Part shown: positions 55,997 through 64,000 of the stretch, in pieces
Layout: the number at the start of each line of letters is the position of its first letter
Numbering within the stretch: position 1 is the stretch's first letter
NCBI RefSeq assembly: GCF_000427825.1
Contig: NZ_ATYT01000006.1
Location: 124,001 to 188,000, forward strand
Direction: 5' to 3'
Origin: Thermocrispum municipale DSM 44069
GTDB lineage: Bacteria > Actinomycetota > Actinomycetes > Mycobacteriales > Pseudonocardiaceae
Length of the DNA stretch: 64,000 bases
Notes under the pieces: model-generated
Told to the model about the DNA's origin: nothing
The model's input: only the letters and a program-made list of their open reading frames with translations
Database searches by the model: none
Position numbers and translations under genes: made by a program

Positions 55997-57481
55997 CTAC
56001 TCCTCGCCGCGACCACCTTCGACCGCGAGCCGTTCCTCCTCCTCGTCATCGAAGGCGCTGGCCTGGGCGCCCCGCGACTGCGGGTCGAACAACCACGTCA
56101 GTGCCCACAGCACGATGCCGAGGCCGATCATGCCTGCGGCCACCAGGTACTCGTCCGGGTTGCGCTCGGTCCACGGCCCGACCAGAAAGGCGCAGGCCAG
56201 CGCGCCGAGCACCGGGATGAACGTCGGCGCCTTGAAGTGCTTGTGCTTCACCGGCTTGCGGCGGAGCACCAGCACGGCGATGTTGACCACGGTGAACACG
56301 CCCAGCAGCAGCAGCGACGTCGTGCCGCCCAGCAGCGAGAGGACGTCGCCCGCTTCGTCCTCCGGCGTCGCCGGGTCGTCGGTGAGCACACCGGTCACCA
56401 CGATGATCAGGGCGAACGCGATCAGCGTGGTGAAGATGATGCTGATCCACGGGGTACGGCGGAACGGGTGCACGGTGGCCAGCGGCCTGGGCAGCACCCG
56501 CTTCTTCGCCATGCCGTACAGCAACCGGCTGGCCATCAGCATGTTGATCAGCGCCGAGTTGGCCACCGCGAACATCGTCATGAACGGGAAGATGTCCTCG
56601 ATCGGCAGGTCAGGCGCACCCGCCCGGACCACCTCGAGCAGCGGCGTGTCACTGGCGGCCAGCTCGCCGACCGGCACCACGGCGACCGCCGCGATGGACA
56701 CCAGGATGTAGATGACGCCGGTGATGCTCAGACCGCCGAGCATGATCTTCGGGAAGATCCGCACCGGGTCCTTGGTCTCCTCGGCCATGTTCACCGAGTC
56801 CTCGAAGCCGACCATGGCGAAGAAGGCCAGCGTGGTCGCCGCCGTAACGGCGATGAACGCCGACTTGTCGTCGGCGGTGTCGAACACCGTGACGCGGCTG
56901 AAGTCGGCGTTCCCACCGCCGATGGCGATGAAGCCGATGACGATGACGGCCAGCAGACCGAGCAGCTCGACCAAGGTCAGGAAGACGTTGAACTTCACGC
57001 TCTCGCCGACGCCGCGCAGGTTGATCAGCGCGACGAGCGTCATGAAGCCGAGCGCGAGAAACATGATGCCGGTGTCGCCCCAGTCGAGGCCGACGCCTTC
57101 GGCCAGGTTCGCCGCGAACGACCGGGACGCGGTGGACGCCGACGTGATGCCGGAGGACATCACGGCGAAGGCCACCAGGAACGTCACGAAGTGGATGCCG
57201 AACGCCTTGTGGGTGTACAGCGCTGCACCCGCCGCCTGCGGGTACTTGGTGACCAGCTCCATGTAGGCGAACGCGGTCAGTGTCGCCACGATGAACGCCA
57301 CCAGGAACGGGGCCCAGGCCGCGCCGCCGACCTCGGCGGCCACATCGCCGGTCAGTGCGTACACCCCGGTACCCAGGATGTCGCCGACGATGAACAGCAG
57401 GAGCAGCTTGGTGCCCATGACCCGCTTGAGCGGAGGCTGGCCGCCCGGCCCTCGCTCCGTGGATGCCGCCGTATCGCTCAC
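55997..57481 (-). CDS. APC-family amino-acid permease
   Basis: The 494-residue protein has about 12 membrane segments and the APC start LLLLFIVGDILGTGVYALTGDVAAEVGGAAW. ELVTKYPQAAGAALYTHKAFG and FFAMVGFEDSVNMAEETKDPVRIFPK are typical of the cationic amino-acid transporter group. The substrate is not certain. The GTG at 57481 follows GAGGGAGG. It ends in an acidic cytoplasmic tail (DDEEEERLAVEGGRGEE). Confidence 0.88.
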   Translation of the reverse strand: MSDTAASTERGPGGQPPLKRVMGTKLLLLFIVGDILGTGVYALTGDVAAEVGGAAWAPFLVAFIVATLTAFAYMELVTKYPQAAGAALYTHKAFGIHFVTFLVAFAVMSSGITSASTASRSFAANLAEGVGLDWGDTGIMFLALGFMTLVALINLRGVGESVKFNVFLTLVELLGLLAVIVIGFIAIGGGNADFSRVTVFDTADDKSAFIAVTAATTLAFFAMVGFEDSVNMAEETKDPVRIFPKIMLGGLSITGVIYILVSIAAVAVVPVGELAASDTPLLEVVRAGAPDLPIEDIFPFMTMFAVANSALINMLMASRLLYGMAKKRVLPRPLATVHPFRRTPWISIIFTTLIAFALIIVVTGVLTDDPATPEDEAGDVLSLLGGTTSLLLLGVFTVVNIAVLVLRRKPVKHKHFKAPTFIPVLGALACAFLVGPWTERNPDEYLVAAGMIGLGIVLWALTWLFDPQSRGAQASAFDDEEEERLAVEGGRGEE

Positions 57482-57563
57482 GTCATGCCTCCCTCTTGCC
57501 GCACAGATGCGGGGGACACCTTATGTGATCACCGCAATACCCGATATTCGACGCCAGCACTCT

Positions 57564-58751
57564 TTACCCATCTGCAAGGGTCGGCATTTCGATACCCGGA
57601 CTTCGGCCGACGAGAACCCCGCGGGTCAGCGACTCCTTGCCGTACTTCTGCCAGATCTGATCCATCGCCTCGTCCACCGATCCGTCCGAGCCGGGAAACA
57701 GCGGCAGTTCCAGTTGCCTGCCGCTGCCCCCGTCGAGGTTGGCGACGGTGATGCCCAGCAGCGTGATGCCGCGATCCACGATCATCGGCATCGCCTCGGC
57801 CAGCAGCCCGCGCAGCACCGTCAGCAGCGTTTCGCCGTGCGCGGTCGAGATCGGCAGGGTCCGCGACCTCGTCGCGCGGGTGAAGTCGCCGAAGCGCAGC
57901 CGGAGTACGACCGTGCGCCCCGTCCGGCCCGCCGCGCGCATCCGTCTGCCGACCCGGTCGACCAGTCCGACGAGGATCGCGTCCAGCTCGTCCGGCGATC
58001 GGGTGCGGCGTCCGAGTGCCCGCTGCGATCCGATCGACCCCCGCCTGCGCCGCGTCACGACTCGCCGCGGGTCACGGTTACCGGCCAGGGCGTGCAACTT
58101 GTTACCCACCGCCACGCCGACCTGGTGTTTCAGTGCTGTCCGCGACGCCCGGTGCAGGTCGCCGATCGTCGTGATTCCCATGCCGCGCAGCTTCTCCGCA
58201 GTTACCGGACCGACGCCCCACAACCGTTCGACCGGCAGCGGGTGCAGGAACGCCTCTTCCTCGCCCGGCTCGACCACCAACAAGCCGTCGGGTTTCGCCT
58301 CCGCGCTGGCCACCTTCGCCAACGACTTGGTGCGGGCGACGCCCACCGTGATCGGCAGCCCCACTCGGCGGCGCACCTCCGCTCGCAGACGCTGGGCGAT
58401 GTCCCGCGGCCGCCCCGCCACCCTGGCCCGCCCGCTGACATCCAGGAACGCCTCGTCGATGGAAATGCCTTCGACCACCGGGGTGGTGTCCCGAAACACG
58501 TCGAACACGGCCTTGCTCGCATCGACATAGGCCTGCATGCGAGGCGGAACCACGACGGCGTCGGGACACAGCCGCTTCGCCTGCCTGCCGCCCATCCCTC
58601 CGTGCACCCCGCACGCGCGTGCCTCGTAGCTGGCGGCCAGCACGACACCCCCTCCGACGATCACCGGGCGATCGCGCAGGCGGGGGTCGTCGCGTTGTTC
58701 GACGGAAGCGAAGAACGCGTCGAGATCGGCGTGCAGGATGGAAGCAGTCAT
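57564..58751 (-). CDS. dinB: DNA polymerase IV (DinB), Y-family
   Basis: The 395-residue translesion polymerase has the metal site HADLDAFFASVEQRDDPRL at the N-terminus, the Y-family SIDEAFLDVSG near residue 100, and the helix-hairpin-helix region LWGVGPVTAEKLRGMGITTIGDL. The little-finger domain follows to QLELPLFPG. The ATG at 58751 (MTASILHADLDA) is the family start; the frame is open further upstream. A LexA box touches the start codon, so expression should follow DNA damage. Confidence 0.95.
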   Translation of the reverse strand: MTASILHADLDAFFASVEQRDDPRLRDRPVIVGGGVVLAASYEARACGVHGGMGGRQAKRLCPDAVVVPPRMQAYVDASKAVFDVFRDTTPVVEGISIDEAFLDVSGRARVAGRPRDIAQRLRAEVRRRVGLPITVGVARTKSLAKVASAEAKPDGLLVVEPGEEEAFLHPLPVERLWGVGPVTAEKLRGMGITTIGDLHRASRTALKHQVGVAVGNKLHALAGNRDPRRVVTRRRRGSIGSQRALGRRTRSPDELDAILVGLVDRVGRRMRAAGRTGRTVVLRLRFGDFTRATRSRTLPISTAHGETLLTVLRGLLAEAMPMIVDRGITLLGITVANLDGGSGRQLELPLFPGSDGSVDEAMDQIWQKYGKESLTRGVLVGRSPGIEMPTLADG

Positions 58752-58766
58752 CGAACATATGTTCGC
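58751..58766. promoter_or_regulatory. LexA (SOS) box between dinB and the beta-lactamase-like gene
   Basis: TCGAACATATGTTCGC matches the Gram-positive/actinobacterial SOS consensus TCGAAC-N4-GTTCGA in 11 of 12 fixed positions. It overlaps the first base of dinB and ends one base before the ATG of the divergent gene at 58767. Confidence 0.85.
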
Positions 58767-59630
58767 ATGGATGGGCCTTCGATTCAGCGTCTGATCGAGC
58801 GACGGTGGCAATCTGACGTCGTGAATGACGCATTCATGTCATCCCTGCCGACAGCGGGGCGCGCCACCTGGGGAATCAGCGTGGTCGACGTCGTCTCAGG
58901 CCGGCGGTTGGCCGGGCGCGGCGAACACCGCAGGCTGGCCACGGCCAGTGTGGGCAAACTCTTCCTGCTGCTCGAGGTGGCCGACCGGCTCGTGTCGGGT
59001 CAGCTGCCGCCGCACCATCTGCTCGACCGGCGCGCCGTGGAGCCGGTGGCGGATTCGGGTCTGTGGCAGCACTTGGCGACCGACCTCCTGCCGGTGGTGG
59101 ACGCGGCCGCCCTCGTCGGCGCGGTCAGCGACAACCTGGCCACCAACGTGCTGCTCGACCTCGTGGGGCTCACAGCAGTCCAGGAGTGGCCGAAGCGCCT
59201 GGGCCTCACCGACACCGCCCTGCACGACCAGGTGCGGGACATCCGACGGCCGAGCGATCCACCGACGCTCTCGACCGGCACGGCGGCCGAGCTCACCCAG
59301 TTGATGCGCGTGCTGCACACCGGTGACCTCCGCGCGGCTGCTCGGGTGCTCGAGTGGCTCGAGCTCGGCACGGACCTGTCGATGGTCGGGTCGGCGTTCG
59401 GGCTCGACCCACTGGCGCATCAGCGCCCGGACCGTGGCGTCCGCTTGATCAACAAAACCGGCACGGACGACGGCATCCGAGCAGATGTCGGCCTCGTTCA
59501 CGGTCCACGGCGCACCGTGGCCTACGCGGTGCTGGTGAACTGGACGCCCGACGGCCCGAACGACCCACACCGCGACGCCGTGCTGGCAGGTATGCGCGAG
59601 GTCGGGGCGCACCTCCGGGCCGACGTCTGA
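58767..59630 (+). CDS. Serine beta-lactamase/D,D-peptidase-fold protein
   Basis: The 287-residue protein has the three penicillin-recognising motifs: SxxK (Ser61-Val-Gly-Lys64 in LATASVGKLFLLLE), SDN (121-123, GAVSDNLATNVLL) and KTG (230-232, INKTGTDDG). No signal peptide is seen, so it may be cytoplasmic, which is odd for a beta-lactamase. The class A Glu166 motif is not evident. The start at 58767 abuts the LexA box; GTG at 58821 and ATG at 58836 are alternatives that would leave room for a promoter. It may be an esterase-like or D-amino-peptide hydrolase. Confidence 0.75.
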   Translation: MDGPSIQRLIERRWQSDVVNDAFMSSLPTAGRATWGISVVDVVSGRRLAGRGEHRRLATASVGKLFLLLEVADRLVSGQLPPHHLLDRRAVEPVADSGLWQHLATDLLPVVDAAALVGAVSDNLATNVLLDLVGLTAVQEWPKRLGLTDTALHDQVRDIRRPSDPPTLSTGTAAELTQLMRVLHTGDLRAAARVLEWLELGTDLSMVGSAFGLDPLAHQRPDRGVRLINKTGTDDGIRADVGLVHGPRRTVAYAVLVNWTPDGPNDPHRDAVLAGMREVGAHLRADV

Positions 59631-59634
59631 CCCA

Positions 59635-60243
59635 TCAGCCCAGCAGCCGGCGGATGCGCCGCGCTCGCTCATCAGGGTGTTGGTTCGGGCACGAGGCGCA
59701 CGTCGTCCCGACCGGGGTGCGATCGATCAGGCAACACGATGCGCGACGGACCACCAGATGCGGCCCGACCTCGGCGAAGCGCGGCCTCGGCAACTCCGGT
59801 CCGACAGCCTCGGCCACCTCTGCCGCCAGCCGCACGGCCCGCTCCTGATCAGCAGCAGCTTGCCCGGCGGACAACAACCTGTTGGCCACCGAATCGGTCG
59901 CGATGGCCCACAGTGCAGGTTCACCGGCCCCGGAGACAGCGGCCACGGTCTTCGTGACAGCGCCGAACACGGCATGCAACCGCCGGCCGAACTCTCCGAC
60001 GCCACCCGCCAACGGCCGGTGCGAGGAGGCCTCGACGAACCGACCGTCCGGCAGGATCCGCAAGGTCATCGCCTCCAGCGACGGATCGACCGGAACACCG
60101 TTGAACAGCCGCTCGAGCGGTTGCGCCAGCAACACCGACGACACCGAGTACCACCACACCGTCCCCAGGACCCGCTCGGGAGCCTGCCCGTAGAGCCGTC
60201 GCGCGAGGTCCAGCTGGGCGCGCAGCCACTGGTGGTCCACCAC
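59635..60243 (-). CDS. FhuF-like (2Fe-2S) ferric-iron reductase protein
   Basis: The 202-residue protein ends with the FhuF iron-sulfur motif CC-x10-C-x2-C (Cys170, 171, 182, 185 in SCCLIDRTPVGTTCASCPNQ). FhuF proteins reduce ferric siderophores in the cytoplasm. The start is uncertain: GTG at 60243 or 60240 (VVDHQWLRAQLDLARR) fits the domain, but no ribosome site is visible, and a GTG at 60351 is also in frame. It converges on the beta-lactamase-like gene with 4 bases between the stops. Confidence 0.75.
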   Translation of the reverse strand: MVDHQWLRAQLDLARRLYGQAPERVLGTVWWYSVSSVLLAQPLERLFNGVPVDPSLEAMTLRILPDGRFVEASSHRPLAGGVGEFGRRLHAVFGAVTKTVAAVSGAGEPALWAIATDSVANRLLSAGQAAADQERAVRLAAEVAEAVGPELPRPRFAEVGPHLVVRRASCCLIDRTPVGTTCASCPNQHPDERARRIRRLLG

Positions 60244-60314
60244 GATCGAGGCCGGCTGGATCTCGCTGATGACGCCCTCCCGGTCACCTGTTCGGCGGTG
60301 GTGCGAGCACGCAC

Positions 60315-60330
60315 GAAACCTGGTCGTAAC
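60315..60330. promoter_or_regulatory. Candidate GlnR half-site pair upstream of amtB
   Basis: GAAAC-CTGGTC-GTAAC fits the AC-N9-AC spacing of actinobacterial GlnR boxes. It lies 112 bases before the amtB ATG. Only one pair of half-sites is clear. Confidence 0.4.
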
Positions 60331-60441
60331 AGCATGCCGCCCGTGGTTCACACGCGAGAAATCGTCGATGCGTTCAGGCGCAACACCGACCTCGCATGCT
60401 GACGGCCATTGTCCGGTACGCGAGTGTCGCGAGGAGACACC

Positions 60442-62069
<1,628 letters not shown>

Positions 62070-62078
62070 TCGCCGCAC

Positions 62079-64000
62079 GTGGACGTCGGCGAGCTGGTCG
62101 CGGCGGCCGAACGGCTGCTGGGCAGGCGCCATGGCCGGCTGGTGGCGGGCGAGCTGCGTGCCGCACTGGTCGAGCTGTACGAATTCTGGCTGAGCAAGGC
62201 AGCGGCGGCGGCCGGTGTCGGCACCCCGGACGGACCCGGTGGTGTCGCACTGGTCGCCGTCGGCGGCCTGGGCAGGCGCGAGCTGGTGCCGTACTCCGAC
62301 CTCGACCTGGTGCTGTTGCACGACGGCACCGTCGCCACGGCGGAGCTGGACCGCGTCGCCCAGGCGCTGTGGTACCCGTTGTGGGACGCCAAGGTCGGCC
62401 TCGACCACGCGGTGCGGACCGCTGCCGAGGCGTTGTCGGTTGCCCGCGACGATCTCCGCACCGCCATGGGGCTGCTCGAGTTGCGGGTGATCGCCGGTGA
62501 CGAGCAGCTGGCCGCCGGGCTGGCCGCCTCGGCCAAGCAGCAGTGGCAGCGGGTGGTCAGGCAGCGCTTCGCGGACCTGGCTGCGGCGGTGCGCGAGCGG
62601 TGGCGACGCAGCGGGCAGATCGCGCAGTCCGCCGAACCGGATCTGAAACACGCAGGCGGCGGGTTGCGGGACATCGCCGTGCTGGAGGCGTTGTCGGTCG
62701 CTCAACTGACCGATCGGCTCGACGGCGAATTGGCGCAGGTCAAGCGCCTGATGCTGGACATCCGCACGGAACTGCGCCTCGAACTGCGCCGCAACCGGGA
62801 CGTGCTCGGCGCGGAGCAGGCGGACAAGATCGCCGGTGACTTGGGGTTCGGCGATCGGTCCGCCTTGCTCAAGCAGCTCTATGCCGGTGCCCGCGCGGTC
62901 CGCTACACGCTCGACGTGGCGCTGCGGACCGCGGAACGTCCGGGTGGCCGGCAGCGTCGTCAGCCCCTCGCCGAGGGCGTCGTGCTGCACGGGAGCGAGG
63001 TCGCGCTGGCGCGTGGCGCGGCCCCGGGCAAGGATCCGGCGTTGTTGCTACGGGTGGCATCAGCCGCCGCTCGCACGGGCAAGCCCGTCGCACACGGCAC
63101 GCTGCGGACCCTGGCGGACTCGGCTCCCGAACTCCGACAACCGTGGCCCGCTCAGGCGCGCAGCGAACTGGTTGCACTGTTGGGTTCGGGCGAGGGGCTC
63201 CTCGACGCGGTCGAGGCGCTGGACAACTTGGGTTTGTGGACCCGTCTGCTGCCCGAGTGGGGAGCGGTGCGTGACCTGCCCCCGGCCGAGCCCGTGCACA
63301 GCTGGTGCGTCGACCGGCACCTGGTGCAGACCTGCGTCGAGGCGTCGAAACTGACGACCAGGGTGCCCCGGCCGGATCTGCTGTTGATCGGGGCGCTGCT
63401 GCACGACATCGGCAAAGGCCGCGGCGCGGATCACTCGGTGATCGGCGCCGAGATCGCCCGCCACATGGCGGAACGGCTCGGCCTGTCCGCTCCCGATGTC
63501 GACATCGTCACCGGGATGGTGCGGCACCACCTGCTCCTTCCGCACGTGGCGACGCGCAGAGACATCACCGAGCTGGAGACCGTGCGACGGGTGGTCGACA
63601 CCATCGGCGGCAGCGCGCTGCTGCTCGATCTTCTGCACGCGCTGACCGAGGCGGACTCGCTGGCCACCGGGCCGGGGGTGTGGACGCCGTGGAAGGCCAG
63701 GCTGGTCGGGGAGCTCGTCGCCCGCTGCCGCGAACTGATCCGCGGTGAGGAGCCCGCCGGGCCCGATCCGCTCACTCCCGATCAGCAGACGCTGGCCAAG
63801 CGGGCAGGCGAATCCGGCCGACCGGAGGTGCTGGTGTCCTCCGACGGCCCGGTCGCCACGGTGACGGTCGCCGCCCCTCGCGACGTGTCGTTGCTCGCGC
63901 CGGTGGCGGGAGCGCTGGCTTTGTCGTCGCTCGAGGTCGGCGCGGCCACGCAGTTGGAGGACAGTGGCGTCGCGGTCGCTGTGCTGCACGCGTCGCCGCG
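62079..64000 (+). CDS. glnD: PII (adenylyl/uridylyl)transferase GlnD, 3' end beyond the window
   Basis: The frame is open to the last base: 640 residues of about 800. The nucleotidyltransferase domain shows ALVAVGGLGRRELVPYSDLDLVLLHD near residue 60, with the catalytic Asp pair. The HD domain follows, with DRHLVQTCVEASKL and LLIGALLHDIGKGRGADHS. The first C-terminal ACT domain begins near RPEVLVSSDGPVATVTVAAPRD. In actinobacteria GlnD adenylylates PII at Tyr51. The GTG at 62079 is the first good start after glnB; no Shine-Dalgarno is obvious. Confidence 0.95.
   Translation, partial: MDVGELVAAAERLLGRRHGRLVAGELRAALVELYEFWLSKAAAAAGVGTPDGPGGVALVAVGGLGRRELVPYSDLDLVLLHDGTVATAELDRVAQALWYPLWDAKVGLDHAVRTAAEALSVARDDLRTAMGLLELRVIAGDEQLAAGLAASAKQQWQRVVRQRFADLAAAVRERWRRSGQIAQSAEPDLKHAGGGLRDIAVLEALSVAQLTDRLDGELAQVKRLMLDIRTELRLELRRNRDVLGAEQADKIAGDLGFGDRSALLKQLYAGARAVRYTLDVALRTAERPGGRQRRQPLAEGVVLHGSEVALARGAAPGKDPALLLRVASAAARTGKPVAHGTLRTLADSAPELRQPWPAQARSELVALLGSGEGLLDAVEALDNLGLWTRLLPEWGAVRDLPPAEPVHSWCVDRHLVQTCVEASKLTTRVPRPDLLLIGALLHDIGKGRGADHSVIGAEIARHMAERLGLSAPDVDIVTGMVRHHLLLPHVATRRDITELETVRRVVDTIGGSALLLDLLHALTEADSLATGPGVWTPWKARLVGELVARCRELIRGEEPAGPDPLTPDQQTLAKRAGESGRPEVLVSSDGPVATVTVAAPRDVSLLAPVAGALALSSLEVGAATQLEDSGVAVAVLHASP

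Noticed and set aside
57291-58766. Upstream extension of the beta-lactamase-like frame
   Set aside because: The extension lies opposite dinB and codes for low-complexity sequence; the catalytic domain fits a start at 58767 or later.

Overview
The window is high-GC actinobacterial DNA. Its backbone follows the Mycobacterium tuberculosis Rv2989-Rv2918c region in mirror orientation: iclR/leuCD, mutT1, ppk, cofC (fbiD), gpsA, ddl, DUF3515, thiL, ung, DAK/recG, pyc, rsmD, coaD, sepIVA, DUF177/rpmF, rnc, mutM, acyP, smc, ftsY, amt-glnB-glnD. Abundant GTG starts, a cofC gene, a SepIVA homologue and the many gene differences from mycobacteria suggest a member of the Pseudonocardiales. That placement is inferred from gene content only.

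Layout. 1-5.9 kb: two secreted proteins, then a yciO / 5-oxoprolinase pair. 6-8.7 kb: an IclR regulator divergent from leuCD. 8.7-14.4 kb: mutT1-ppk, cofC, and the phospholipid genes plsC-gpsA. 14.8-18.6 kb: cysteine dioxygenase, an FMN split-barrel protein with its divergent MocR regulator, and ddl. 18.6-25.9 kb: DUF3515, a lone RAM domain, thiL, GNAT, ung, rpmB, the DAK protein and recG. 26-33.3 kb: pyruvate carboxylase, a membrane class III cyclase and HelD. 33.5-38 kb: rsmD, coaD, sepIVA, DUF177, rpmF, rnc, mutM. 49-64 kb: a Thr-rich membrane protein, acyP, smc, ftsY, an amino-acid permease, dinB, a beta-lactamase-fold protein, an FhuF-like protein, and amtB-glnB-glnD running off the end.

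Between about 37.87 and 48.82 kb the backbone is interrupted by a foreign island of about 11 kb inserted in the 3' third of mutM. The host mutM keeps a full reading frame because the island supplies a new zinc-finger tail. The displaced original 3' end survives as a fragment at 48817-48969, followed by hairpins. The island carries a second complete mutM and a copper-resistance set: a YdhK lipoprotein, a CopB-type ATPase, CsoR, a copper chaperone, a multicopper oxidase, a DUF6153-like membrane protein, an MFS pump and an AhpD-like protein. Six palindromes of the ATACCC-N5-GGGTAT type mark these genes as one CsoR regulon. Several island genes are decayed: a nonsense and IS110-fused copper protein, a truncated thioredoxin-like gene, and an NrdH-like gene without its CxxC. 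No integrase is visible.

Two other patterns recur. Four intergenic tandem-repeat arrays, unrelated to each other in sequence, each look like copies of the 3' end of a neighbouring gene including its stop codon (5-oxoprolinase, gpsA, the cyclase, ftsY). Several genes have a TANNNT -10 box 6-8 bases before the start codon and no Shine-Dalgarno, as expected of leaderless mRNAs. Candidate control sites are seen for LexA (dinB), GlnR (amtB), PhoP (ppk), the IclR protein (leuC) and the MocR protein.
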